The notes beneath the pieces are model-generated. The model had not been told where the DNA came from and did no database searches. It saw nothing but the letters and a program-made list of their open reading frames with translations. A program made the translations under genes and the position numbers. From an uncultured Bacillota bacterium (GTDB lineage: Bacteria > Bacillota > Clostridia > Tissierellales > Tissierellaceae): 42,868 bases of DNA. The stretch spans positions 1 to 42,868 of the forward strand of contig CALGAG010000140.1 in assembly GCA_937951995.1 (NCBI GenBank), written 5' to 3'. Below are positions 31,288 to 39,306 of this stretch, in pieces. Each line of letters opens with the position of its first letter. Position 1 is the first letter of the stretch.

Positions 31288-33441
31288 TCAATAATTCCAA
31301 TGCCTTTCGTTGTATATTTCATCCGCAATTGTCAGGATATCCTGGTTGTCTACATTATTGACAAGCCTGTTATATATCACCACCTTACGTTCATAGGCAC
31401 CGCCATTAATCATCTCAAGAAGGAACTCTCTCAGGGCTTCCATCTCATCAGCTGATGGTGGATTTTCTCCAAGACCAAGGATTGCACTCCTGAAGGTCTC
31501 TCCCTGTAGTCTTGAAGGGTAGAACCTGTCATCCAAAAGCCTCTCTACCGCCAGGTCATAATCTCCAAAGTATATGTGAAGGAACACAAGGGTATCAGGC
31601 AGGAAATTTTCCAGATTCTCAAGTGAATCCCTTGCTTCCCTGTAGTTCCCCTTAGCCCTATGGTACTTGAACCGGGCGTAATGGGCATCATCTTCATTAT
31701 ACTTTTCAAGTATGGCTATCATGTCCATAATCTTCTCTTCAGATCCCAGAATCTCATCTGCCTCCAATTCGAAGCTTATGCTGTTAATAAGGTTGGATGC
31801 CAATCTTTCATCATCCACCCTCTCCAGGAGCTCAAAGGCCCTATCCAGCTTCTTCTCTCCCTTCTTCCAGCCTATTCCGTAAATCTTCACAAGGCTTGAT
31901 ATTGCTTCAATATGGTCTGGCTCCTCCAGCAGGACTTCCTCGTAGTACTCTATGGCTTCGGGGTACTTCATCTGGGCAACGAGCCTCTGACCAGGTGAAA
32001 GTTCTCCCTCCACAACTATGCTTGGAATCTTGTCGTAATAGGTTCTCATGGGAAAGCTGCTTGTTATGAGTTGGTTGTTTTTGTCATATGCATTTACGAT
32101 TATGGGGTACTCCCCTCCTGGTAGGAACTTGCCAAGTACAGCACCCGAGCCCAGAAGCCATTCCTCTCCCTCAAAGGTCATCCCACCGGTTTGGTTTCTG
32201 AAGTCTGATATCCTAAATTCTGCACTTGTCCCCCTAAACCTTCCCTCTCCATCAATATCTTCAATGGGACTCCTAAAAGACCCTCCTGATCTTTCCAGGG
32301 GATTTGAAAATATTACAGGCTCAACTGTGTAGTAATCCGCCTCCGGAACCTCTTCCCATGACACTGTGAACAGGTCGTCTTCAACAACTGAACCAGGCTG
32401 AGGTGAATAGACTTGGAAGGTGTCTCTGAAGGTATACTCAATAAAGTCATCTCCAGGGACCTGAACGTATCCTGTCTCACTTTTCTGGAAGACCTTGTCA
32501 GTCAATAGGCTTCCATCCAGTCCAAGGCCTACATCATATATTCCATCCGAAAGAGGAAGGGTTTCAAAATACCCCTTCTCATCGGTGATTGCTACAAAGG
32601 ATTCTCCTCCGATTCTCACACCTCCATCAGCACTAAGGATATAGATTTCCACAAATGCCATGGGCTCTCCCTCAAAGGTGACCCTTCCCTTGATCCTGTT
32701 GTTTCCCTCTAGAAGGCTCCGGGATTCATCCAGCCAGAAATTTCTGTGACCAAATGTTGGAGATGCAAAGTAAGTGTCCTTTAAACTTCTCCAATCCCTC
32801 CTCTGGAGTTTTTTGTAGAGGTCTCTTGCTCCCTTAACATCACCATTGGCAAGATGAATTTCAGCCAGCAGAATCTCCTGTCTTGGATCATCCAGTCCTT
32901 TCTGTTTGAGTCTATCCACAATAATTTTGGCTTCTTCAAATTCCCTGTTGGTAAAATGCAGATAGGCCTTGTAGAGCGATGCCTCATCCATCATGATTTC
33001 CTTATGGTTTTCACCTAAGTATATCAGCTGTCTTAATCCATCCACATCTCCTTTTGCGATGGCTATATCCATTCTCATCCTATATGCATCCATGTATAAC
33101 TTTTCTTCTCTTGGTGATGGCTCCATTTGGAGGATTTCCTGGAGCAACTCCTCTGCCCTGATCAAATCCTCCCGGCTGGTTTCCTCTCCTCCGCCCCAGC
33201 CTTGCTGGTAGATTGTGAACTTCCCAAAGTACTTTACGAGACTTTGTGCATAGTCAAGTCTTCCCTGGATGGAATCGTCCATCTTGATATGTCTTTCATA
33301 GAACAGACCCGCCCTTGGGGAATCCTTGCCGTCCAGGTATTTTGCTATTGCCAGTGTAGATTGGGGAATCACCCAGAGGTAGCCCACAGCCAAGACAATC
33401 ATCCCTAAAAGTAGCGTCTTCACCCTTATTTTCATCTTCAT
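31288..33441 (-). CDS. Large membrane-anchored TPR protein of the ECF sigma locus
   Basis: A 717-residue protein of unknown function. An N-terminal signal anchor (about 5-30) leads to an extracellular part with TPR-like helical repeats (about 35-235, for example the PRQEILLAEIHLANGDVKGARDLYKKL region). A carboxypeptidase-regulatory-like beta domain follows (about 250-320: KGRVTFEGEPMAFVEIYI, TDEKGYFETLPL), then beta-rich segments with EVPEADYYTVEPV and a second TPR region (about 485-640). The start overlaps the small membrane protein gene by 4 bases, so it is the third gene of a sigma/anti-sigma operon and the likely effector or sensor of that system. No catalytic motif is seen. Confidence 0.75.
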   Translation of the reverse strand: MKMKIRVKTLLLGMIVLAVGYLWVIPQSTLAIAKYLDGKDSPRAGLFYERHIKMDDSIQGRLDYAQSLVKYFGKFTIYQQGWGGGEETSREDLIRAEELLQEILQMEPSPREEKLYMDAYRMRMDIAIAKGDVDGLRQLIYLGENHKEIMMDEASLYKAYLHFTNREFEEAKIIVDRLKQKGLDDPRQEILLAEIHLANGDVKGARDLYKKLQRRDWRSLKDTYFASPTFGHRNFWLDESRSLLEGNNRIKGRVTFEGEPMAFVEIYILSADGGVRIGGESFVAITDEKGYFETLPLSDGIYDVGLGLDGSLLTDKVFQKSETGYVQVPGDDFIEYTFRDTFQVYSPQPGSVVEDDLFTVSWEEVPEADYYTVEPVIFSNPLERSGGSFRSPIEDIDGEGRFRGTSAEFRISDFRNQTGGMTFEGEEWLLGSGAVLGKFLPGGEYPIIVNAYDKNNQLITSSFPMRTYYDKIPSIVVEGELSPGQRLVAQMKYPEAIEYYEEVLLEEPDHIEAISSLVKIYGIGWKKGEKKLDRAFELLERVDDERLASNLINSISFELEADEILGSEEKIMDMIAILEKYNEDDAHYARFKYHRAKGNYREARDSLENLENFLPDTLVFLHIYFGDYDLAVERLLDDRFYPSRLQGETFRSAILGLGENPPSADEMEALREFLLEMINGGAYERKVVIYNRLVNNVDNQDILTIADEIYNERHWNY

Positions 33442-33752
33442 CTTCTTGTCACCTCTTTATCCTCCTGAACCATAACCTGGGACCCGGCCATTTCAATTGC
33501 AGTAAACCTGTACTGCTTCTCCAAGATTCCCTCAGGCAGGATTGAGACTGCAAGGATTGCCGCCACAGCCACAGCTGCAGGTATCAAGGGTATCTGAAGC
33601 TCATAGTTTAGGATCCTTCTAATTTTTCCTTTCCCTGACCGGGTTGTCTGGTCCAGGACATTTTCCATCATTTCGTCCGTAAACTTAATCTCTGATGCTT
33701 CATCATCAAAAATTTTCTTTATATCATCCTTTATAAAGTCGTCTCTATTCAT
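33438..33752 (-). CDS. Probable anti-sigma factor (small membrane protein)
   Basis: A 104-residue protein with a cytoplasmic acidic/helical N-terminus (about 1-45, including FTDEMMENVLDQT), one membrane helix (about 53-71, IPLIPAAVAVAAILAVSIL) and a short outer tail. The topology and the 8-base overlap with the ECF sigma gene fit a membrane anti-sigma factor, and the N-terminal segment resembles the sigma-binding helices of such proteins. No zinc-binding HxxxCxxC motif is present. The assignment rests mainly on context. Confidence 0.65.
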   Translation of the reverse strand: MNRDDFIKDDIKKIFDDEASEIKFTDEMMENVLDQTTRSGKGKIRRILNYELQIPLIPAAVAVAAILAVSILPEGILEKQYRFTAIEMAGSQVMVQEDKEVTRR

Positions 33753-34278
33753 CTTCAGAACCTCCCTTCTGCATTTCTTTGGCCAGAATTTTCCTTGCCC
33801 TTGACAGTCTGCTCTTTATGGTTCCTTCCTTTTCCTTCAAAAGGTCTGAAATCTCTGATATGCTAAGGTCCTGATAGTAGAAAAGTACCAGGACTTCCCT
33901 GTAAATTGGACTTAGTTCTGCAAGACTGATCTTAAGCTCCTCCATATCCATCCTGTGTTCAAGTATCTCCAGGGTATCTGCATCGCCAACAAGCTCTTCA
34001 TTCAGGCTCATATCGTATGTCTTCTTTCTTAGCCTGTCCCTTGAAAGGTTAATTGCAATTCTATAGATCCAGGTGTAGAGGCTGCTTTTCCCATTGAAGG
34101 TCCGGATGTTCCTGAACACCCTTATAAAGGTCTCCTGGACAACATCCTCGGCTTCCTCCCTGTCTCTGAGTATCAGGTAACAGGTCCCGAGAAGCTTGTT
34201 TCCATACAGCTGCATCATTTGTCTAAAGGCATCCTCCTGCCCCTTTATCAGTCCATTGATCATCTGGTTTTCTGTCAC
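33745..34278 (-). CDS. ECF-type RNA polymerase sigma factor
   Basis: A 177-residue ECF sigma factor with region 2 (GNKLLGTCYLILRDREEAEDVVQETFIRVFRNI region; core-binding and -10 recognition) and region 4 (YREVLVLFYYQDLSISEISDLL and KEGTIKSRLSRARKIL; -35 recognition). The start is taken as GTG 34278, because GGAGGG lies 6-7 bases upstream; a TTG 6 bases earlier is too close to that site. An ECF-like promoter sits directly upstream, implying autoregulation. It heads the operon sigma, anti-sigma, TPR protein. The signal is unknown. Confidence 0.93.
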   Translation of the reverse strand: MTENQMINGLIKGQEDAFRQMMQLYGNKLLGTCYLILRDREEAEDVVQETFIRVFRNIRTFNGKSSLYTWIYRIAINLSRDRLRKKTYDMSLNEELVGDADTLEILEHRMDMEELKISLAELSPIYREVLVLFYYQDLSISEISDLLKEKEGTIKSRLSRARKILAKEMQKGGSEDE

Positions 34279-34300
34279 CTTCAACCCTCCTTACACTTTA

Positions 34301-34326
34301 GACGGATTTTCATCAAAAAGGTTGCA
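34301..34326 (-). promoter_or_regulatory. ECF-type autoregulatory promoter
   Basis: Minus-strand TGCAAC (34321-34326), a 16-base spacer and CGTC (34301-34304). This matches the general form of sigma-W-class promoters (TGAAAC, 16 bases, CGTA). It lies 22 bases upstream of the sigma gene start. Confidence 0.6.
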
Positions 34327-34330
34327 TCAA

Positions 34331-34359
34331 AAAACAAAAAAGAGAGAAATATTCTCCCT
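34331..34359 (-). terminator. Terminator after the DUF951 gene
   Basis: Minus-strand stem AGGGAGAA / TTCTCTCT (34341-34359) with a 3-base loop, then TTTTTGTTTT. It ends the long minus-strand operon that starts near 39 kb. Confidence 0.8.
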
Positions 34360-34377
34360 TTGATTATACAATGCCAG

Positions 34378-34608
34378 CTACTCAGCACTCCCCTCCGGCT
34401 TATGATGGACAATGCTTATCCACTTATCCTCCACAAGAATCTTTCTGACCCTTTTCTCAAACTCGATCCTGGTAAGCCAAATCTGCCTTTCACACCCCAT
34501 GCACTTAAGTTTGATATCAACTCCTGTCCTTAATACCTCCCAATGGTTCTCCCCACATGGGTGCCCCTTCTTCAATGTTACCTGGTCTCCAACCTTGTAG
34601 TATAGCAT
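34378..34608 (-). CDS. DUF951 family protein
   Basis: A 76-residue protein of the small, nearly universal Firmicute DUF951 family (YyzM-like), function unknown. Conserved features seen: KVGDQVTLKKGHPCG, a central basic strand VDIKLKCMGCERQIWL with a two-cysteine knuckle, and an R-containing C-terminal stretch. The start shares its first base with the MscS stop position (TAATG type). The family is often encoded next to small-conductance mechanosensitive channel genes, as here. Confidence 0.88.
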   Translation of the reverse strand: MLYYKVGDQVTLKKGHPCGENHWEVLRTGVDIKLKCMGCERQIWLTRIEFEKRVRKILVEDKWISIVHHKPEGSAE

Positions 34609-35483
34609 TACTTGTCTCCACCTCCATAGACTACAACCTTTGAATATGGTATCTCTATGCCTTCACGGTCAAAGGCCTGCTTGTACCGTTTTCTCATCTC
34701 CCTTTCAACTGCCCATTGCTCCATTGGTTTTGTCTTTGCAATTGCCCTAATGACAACATCCGAGCTTCCAAAGCTTGCAACCCCAAGTACAGTTGGTCCT
34801 TCAAGGATAGTGTCATTGGTCTCCCCAATTTCAGCACTGATCCTTTCCATGACCTCAATGGCTCTATCCATGTCTGCCTCGTATGCAATGGAAATATCAA
34901 CAAGTGCCCTCATGGCACCCCTTGTCCTGTTTGTGACCACTGTTATGGAACTGTTTGGTATGATATGAAGCTCCCCTGTAAAGTCCCTGATTTTTGTCAC
35001 CCTTACACCAAGCTCTTCAACAATGCCTTCCTTGGAATCAATCTGTACATAGTCTCCAACAGCGTACTGGTCTTCAAGTAGAATGAAAAAGCCGGTAATG
35101 ATGTCCTTTACAAGGGACTGGGCTCCAAAACCAATTGCCAGACCACCAATACCTGCAGTCGCTATTATGGATGCGGTGTTTATGCTGAAGATTTCCAAAG
35201 ACATCACTATCCCAATAAAGAAGAGGATGTACTTTACCACCTTTTTCAGGATATTTGTCAGGGTATCCCTTCTTCTGTCTGATATCTGAAATTTACTGAA
35301 ACTTTTATAGGTTAGGGTCCTATCTATGATCCTGTTGGCAACCTTAACTATAACCCCTATCGCCAAGAAAATAAGGATTATGATTACAATTTTCCCAAAC
35401 AGGTTCAAGTCCCCATCCGTGTTTTTTAGAAAAGAGTTTATTGATTGCACTACCCCGTCATACAGGCTTTTCAATGATTCCAT
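34608..35483 (-). CDS. Small-conductance mechanosensitive channel (MscS family)
   Basis: A 291-residue channel that opens under membrane tension to release solutes after hypo-osmotic shock. Three membrane helices (about 28-48, 72-92 and the pore helix about 92-125, with SIIATAGIGGLAIGFGAQSLVKDIITG) are followed by the MscS beta domain (QYAVGDYVQIDSKEGIVEELGVRVTKIRD region) and the C-terminal alpha/beta domain. GTAGGGATG-type sequence precedes the start. It lies between DUF3343 and DUF951 genes. Confidence 0.94.
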   Translation of the reverse strand: MESLKSLYDGVVQSINSFLKNTDGDLNLFGKIVIIILIFLAIGVIVKVANRIIDRTLTYKSFSKFQISDRRRDTLTNILKKVVKYILFFIGIVMSLEIFSINTASIIATAGIGGLAIGFGAQSLVKDIITGFFILLEDQYAVGDYVQIDSKEGIVEELGVRVTKIRDFTGELHIIPNSSITVVTNRTRGAMRALVDISIAYEADMDRAIEVMERISAEIGETNDTILEGPTVLGVASFGSSDVVIRAIAKTKPMEQWAVEREMRKRYKQAFDREGIEIPYSKVVVYGGGDK

Positions 35484-35492
35484 CCCTACCTC

Positions 35493-35753
35493 CTAGTCAA
35501 GTTTTCTTAAGGCTCTTTTTCCGTCAACTGTCTGCAAATGATGAAGCTCCTTGTAATCAAGCTTTCCAGATCTCTTCAGTTCCATTATGGTCTCAAGGTC
35601 TTCAAAGGCTACCCTTATTGCAAGTCCGCAGCTAAGGGTTATGTCCCTTGGTGTGGGTATTGTCTTCGTTTTTATTCCTTCCTCTGTCAGCACCTTCTCC
35701 GCCCTCATTGCGTGGTGGGTTGACTGGAAGGTAATTATTCCAAATTCATTCAT
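35493..35753 (-). CDS. DUF3343 protein (selenium-gene neighbour)
   Basis: An 86-residue protein of the DUF3343 family, which is often encoded beside yedF in selenium-using Clostridia and is predicted to bind sulfur or selenium intermediates. Conserved features: FGIITFQSTHHAMRAEKVL, IPTPRDITLSCGLAIRV with a single Cys, and the later LHHLQ. The start is placed at ATG 35753 behind AGGA; the ATG at 35762 overlaps the yedF stop as ATGA and is equally in frame. Function not proven. Confidence 0.85.
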   Translation of the reverse strand: MNEFGIITFQSTHHAMRAEKVLTEEGIKTKTIPTPRDITLSCGLAIRVAFEDLETIMELKRSGKLDYKELHHLQTVDGKRALRKLD

Positions 35754-35758
35754 CAAAA

Positions 35759-36364
35759 TCATCCTATCGTAATTGTGTTAGTTCCAGACTGCATTTTTTC
35801 ATATATGGTGTACATGTTGGAAATATCCCCAACGGCTAAATTGTCCTTTAAATTGTAGAAGTCCAGGCATGTCCCGCAGGAAATTATCTCAACCCCTGCA
35901 TCCAACAGGTCCTGAAGGTCGTCAAGAACAGGACTGTCCTTTACTGTCAGCTTGACTCCACTGTTGTAGAACAGGATTGCCTTTGGATGAGGTTTTGTCT
36001 CATTTACAGTGTATATAAAGCTCTTCATAAGAAGTCTTCCAAGCTCTTCATCCCCCTTGCCCATCTGGTCTGATTGAATGACCAATACACTTCCACCATC
36101 TGGGTTCTGATGGGCCTTAACCGGAGGCTTATCCTCTTCCACTTCCCCTGACTTTACAATGGTCACTGCAAACATATCTTCTCCAAGGTCTTCAACAGAA
36201 AATTCCAATCCCATGCTCCCTGCAAGCTTGGAAAGATTCTCACGTGCAGTTACATTGTCAACAAGGGTCCTAACAGCTCCATCCTCCATGGCATCAAGCT
36301 CTTTTTTTGTAAGTATTACAGGCTTTGGACAGGCAAGGCCCTTTGCATCTATCTCCCTTATCAT
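35759..36364 (-). CDS. yedF: Selenium metabolism protein YedF
   Basis: A 201-residue sulfurtransferase-like protein of the YedF selenium group. The N-terminal TusA-like domain (about 1-75) has the GLACPKPVILTKKELD motif with active Cys. The C-terminal DsrE-like domain (about 95-200) has VLVIQSDQMGKGDEELGRLLMKSFIYT and a second cysteine motif in EIISCGTCLDFY. This two-domain form is typical of selenium-using anaerobes and is thought to carry activated Se or S. It overlaps the propeller-protein gene by 4 bases and the DUF3343 gene follows, with a selenoprotein gene upstream in the same run. Confidence 0.92.
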   Translation of the reverse strand: MIREIDAKGLACPKPVILTKKELDAMEDGAVRTLVDNVTARENLSKLAGSMGLEFSVEDLGEDMFAVTIVKSGEVEEDKPPVKAHQNPDGGSVLVIQSDQMGKGDEELGRLLMKSFIYTVNETKPHPKAILFYNSGVKLTVKDSPVLDDLQDLLDAGVEIISCGTCLDFYNLKDNLAVGDISNMYTIYEKMQSGTNTITIG

Positions 36365-37449
36365 TGTGCTCCCTCCTCAACTTCATCTTCTACTTCCTTG
36401 TCTTCTATCCTAACTATATTTACACCATTTTGGGTGGTTACAATCAAATCATTGAACTGGCTTCTAATATCAACGATCTCCCAATTTAAACTATGGCTTG
36501 CAATTTGTTCCATATGCCTGAAGACAAGCAGGTCCTTCTCTCCCGCCAATACTATATACTTGCCATGGGCATGGATCCTTTCGTAGTCAATCCCAAAGGT
36601 CTCCTCACTGATTGTTTCTCCATCCCTGCCTATGATTCTCAGATTATCCCCGTATATGGCATAGATCTCATCACCATCCACCAAGACATCCTTAAGGAGC
36701 GGCAGGTCCCTTCCCCAAACAACCTGATCTTTTTTCTGCAGGTAAATTCCTGTTTCGGTGACTATCAACCTGTCACTCCCAATACTAAGAACCTTTACTA
36801 TGACCCGATCTGGTACAAAGTAGACCTCCTCTTCACCCTCACTGGTATAACTTACCATTCTGGTGGCAACACCATCTTTCTCAAGCTCCAAGAGTGTAAC
36901 CCTGGCAGCCCCAGACTCCAAAGTGTAATCTATTGGGTAGTTGTCTATGAATATTAGGTTCTCCCTGTGCATTCCATCCATTTCATAAATCTTAAGCAGT
37001 TCTCTACCCTCTTCCTTTATATGGACGATGTGCCCTTCCTTTCCTGGTTTGAAAGAAAAAATGTTGGAATCCTCCTCAATGTGGGTCACTACCTCTCCAT
37101 TGAAGTTGATCGCAAATCCTTCACCACTTAATCTATCGTATACACCAATCAGGCTGTCGTTTATGACAAGCTCCGGATCATCCATAAGAAAGGTCCTTTC
37201 CCAAAGTGTCTTGCCTGACTCGTCTGAAACTGACATCTTCTCACCATTCCAGGATAGGTATCTTCCGTTGATGTATCTCAATCCCTCACCGGGAATGTTC
37301 CTGATCTCCACTACTTCCTTCTCCTGGGTTGAGAAGCCGTCCAGATACCTTACAAACCACTTCTGATTCTCCTCAAAGGAAAAGAAGATCATGGATCCTG
37401 CAACCGCCAGTATTAAAATAGTAAGGATTATTTTCCTAAAACTTTTCAT
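36361..37449 (-). CDS. Membrane-anchored beta-propeller-like protein
   Basis: A 362-residue protein with one N-terminal membrane anchor (about 7-25) and an extracellular domain made of repeated short beta segments of about 40 residues (patterns such as RYINGRYLSWNGEKMSVSDE and LLVFRHMEQIASHSLNWE regions). This suggests a beta-propeller like the DUF5711-type proteins of Clostridia. No catalytic residues or Cys pairs are seen. GAAGGGG precedes the ATG. It stands between the selenoprotein and yedF genes with tight spacing, but its link to selenium is unknown. Confidence 0.6.
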   Translation of the reverse strand: MKSFRKIILTILILAVAGSMIFFSFEENQKWFVRYLDGFSTQEKEVVEIRNIPGEGLRYINGRYLSWNGEKMSVSDESGKTLWERTFLMDDPELVINDSLIGVYDRLSGEGFAINFNGEVVTHIEEDSNIFSFKPGKEGHIVHIKEEGRELLKIYEMDGMHRENLIFIDNYPIDYTLESGAARVTLLELEKDGVATRMVSYTSEGEEEVYFVPDRVIVKVLSIGSDRLIVTETGIYLQKKDQVVWGRDLPLLKDVLVDGDEIYAIYGDNLRIIGRDGETISEETFGIDYERIHAHGKYIVLAGEKDLLVFRHMEQIASHSLNWEIVDIRSQFNDLIVTTQNGVNIVRIEDKEVEDEVEEGAQ

Positions 37450-37477
37450 GGTATGTCCCCTTCATACATCAGAAGCA

Positions 37478-38002
37478 TCAGGGACGGTTCTTTTTGCTTG
37501 TACCCGATGCGTTTATCGCCTTCTTTTTTAGTGCAAACCTTATGGTCTCAATTATATGTGGACTGCAGCATTTTCCAAGCGGATTATTTTCCTCACACCT
37601 ACAGTTTTTCATTGCACCGGTTATTTTAACTACTTCCTTGAAGGATTTTGCTTCTTTATTTATAACTGAATCTATAATCTGGTCTTCCGTGACCCTGCTG
37701 CAGTAGCAGATGTATTTGGGATCAGCATCTTTTTTGTACCACACATCCACCTTAAGGTCATTTCTTCTGAACATATTATCTGTAGAAAAATATACTATAT
37801 CACAGTTCTCTTCAAGGCAAATGCCGTAATTCACATTCTTAACCTTATCCTTATTCACAGAATTCACCAAATGCTTCACAGTAATACTAGCCACTGAATT
37901 TGCCCTGCCTCTACACAAGGGACATTTCAACTCCTTTTCCACCTTACCTGTGGAGGTATCATTGTCTGATCAACACGAACTGACTCTATTGTTTATATCC
38001 AT
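37478..38002 (-). CDS. 2Fe-2S cluster-binding selenoprotein, Csac_0668/CopZ-like family
   Basis: A 174-residue protein if UGA at 37970-37972 is read as selenocysteine. The frame starts at ATG 38002 behind GGGAGTG and runs through Cys-UGA (residues 10-11), then continues in frame to the stop at 37478. Domains: a CopZ-type zinc ribbon (CPLC, later CLEENC) and a BFD-like 2Fe-2S domain (YICYCSRVTEDQI, ITGAMKNCRC, GKCCSPHI), as in the family described as a 2Fe-2S cluster-binding (seleno)protein. A SECIS-like stem-loop follows the UGA. The shorter alternative, GTG 37942, lacks the Cys-Sec motif and its upstream ribosome site is weaker. It may act as a metallochaperone or redox protein; its role is not established. 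Confidence 0.88.
37938..37972 (-). promoter_or_regulatory. Candidate bacterial SECIS element with the Sec UGA
   Basis: UGA at 37970-37972. The stem UCCAC (37950-37954) / GUGGA (37938-37942) holds a 7-base loop AGGUAAG with GGU at 37946-37948, 22-24 bases after the UGA. Loop composition and distance match bacterial SECIS elements such as that of formate dehydrogenase. Confidence 0.75.
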
Positions 38003-38136
38003 ATCATCACTCCCTTCCATACGTCAAAGAGAAATACTCCTTCTGATTACTGACTCAATATAACTATATTTTAACATACTTTACTAAAAATGACTCCAGT
38101 TTCCTATTACAACCACATTCTTTGAAACCCCTAAAA

Positions 38137-38892
38137 TTACTGAATGGGGAGATATCCAATTATTTCCCCTTTTTCTTTGTCAAAAATCAGACCTGCAAAG
38201 TCGTGTCCATCAGAAGACCCCAGCTCTACAAGGAGGTCTGATGAATCAATACTAGCTGAAACCACCGGACCGTCATGGGTCCACAGGCTGTCATAAAGCT
38301 CAGAGGGGATTTTCCCAATATCAACCTTTGAAAAATCTATCCTCAATCTGTTTTCCCAGGGTGATTCCATCACGTATTCAATGGACTTTTCAACAGCTAG
38401 CCTATGTTCTCTGGAAAGGTCAAGACGCCCTTGCACCTTTGTCTCCATTTCATCAACAAGGGCATCAATATGGTCATTTGAGTAATCTAAAATCTCCTCT
38501 TGCAGCTCATCTGGAAATATGTTCTTCACATCCTCGGAAAACATGGACCCGTCCCTGGGGATCCTGCTGCCTACTATTGCGAATCCTTCATCCACATCAA
38601 CCTCTAGGACAAAGGGAAGGGAAGCTCCAGATTCAATCTCTGCATCTGCCTCAGCAAATGAATATTCCTGGATCAATGCCCAGATGTAGACCTCTTCCTT
38701 TGTCTTGTCAGACCCGAGGATATCAACAGCAACAAGTGTGCTTCCAAGACTTCCACCTGTCCTGTATTCAGACCTGATATAGTTCTCAACAACTGTCTTG
38801 TCAACATCTGAAAGCTCTATTTCGCTTGATCTACAAGCCGTTGTAAGCAGAATCAAAAGGGTTAGCAATATAAATAGTTTATAGTTTTTCAT
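38137..38892 (-). CDS. Hypothetical lipoprotein
   Basis: No family is recognised. The signal peptide ends in the lipobox LTTAC (Cys20), giving an extracellular, acidic lipoprotein of about 230 mature residues. The N-terminal part resembles small cystatin-like or YgdI-type folds only vaguely (TVVENYIRSEYR). A middle helical region (QEEILDYSNDHIDALVDEMETK) is followed by a beta-rich end with FDKEKGEIIGYLPIQ. It belongs to the run beginning with the small membrane protein at 39.1 kb and preceding the selenoprotein; the 134-base gap to the latter may contain a separate promoter. Confidence 0.65.
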   Translation of the reverse strand: MKNYKLFILLTLLILLTTACRSSEIELSDVDKTVVENYIRSEYRTGGSLGSTLVAVDILGSDKTKEEVYIWALIQEYSFAEADAEIESGASLPFVLEVDVDEGFAIVGSRIPRDGSMFSEDVKNIFPDELQEEILDYSNDHIDALVDEMETKVQGRLDLSREHRLAVEKSIEYVMESPWENRLRIDFSKVDIGKIPSELYDSLWTHDGPVVSASIDSSDLLVELGSSDGHDFAGLIFDKEKGEIIGYLPIQ

Positions 38893-38907
38893 GGTATGAT
38901 CCTCTCC

Positions 38908-39150
38908 TTACGATGATATTAGCCTCCACAGGATCACCAAGAATCCCCCTGCAGAAACCACCATGAGTAACAGTCCCCATAGTTTGTGTTTTTCATATCT
39001 TATGTACCCTTCGTGGAAGATCAATACTCCAACAATAGGCATTACAATACCCTTTGCGGCTTCATCCAGAACTCCGGTGTATGTCAATAACATCACTAGA
39101 AGTGCAACCGTGGCAAGTATTCCCACAATGGTTGAAAACATGTCCTTCAT
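38908..39150 (-). CDS. Small membrane protein
   Basis: An 80-residue protein with two to three hydrophobic helices (about 5-25, 33-50, 58-77) and short polar turns (EGYIRYEKHK). No family is recognised. It is the first gene of the long minus-strand run and lies 15 bases before the lipoprotein gene. Divergent from the MocR regulator across about 156 bases. Confidence 0.6.
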   Translation of the reverse strand: MKDMFSTIVGILATVALLVMLLTYTGVLDEAAKGIVMPIVGVLIFHEGYIRYEKHKLWGLLLMVVSAGGFLVILWRLISS

Positions 39151-39306
39151 ATTAGTTCCTTCTTTCTATTTCCACTATGCTGCTTTCTCTATATTATTAG
39201 CAAAGAAACAATATGTCAATTTAGATCCTCCACCAAGCCTATTCTCCAAGCTTTCCATGCGTCAATATGATATACTAAGTGTATCCATACAGAAAGGAAT
39301 GATCTT

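Noticed and set aside
31224..31328. Longer N-terminus for the alcohol dehydrogenase
   Set aside because: The 35 extra residues overlap the end of the TPR gene and have no ribosome site; GAGAGGAG sits directly before ATG 31223.
39269..39285. Operator of the MocR regulator (GATATAC / GTGTATC)
   Set aside because: The inverted repeat is imperfect, short and overlaps a probable -10. MocR sites are usually direct repeats, so evidence is too thin to list it as a feature.
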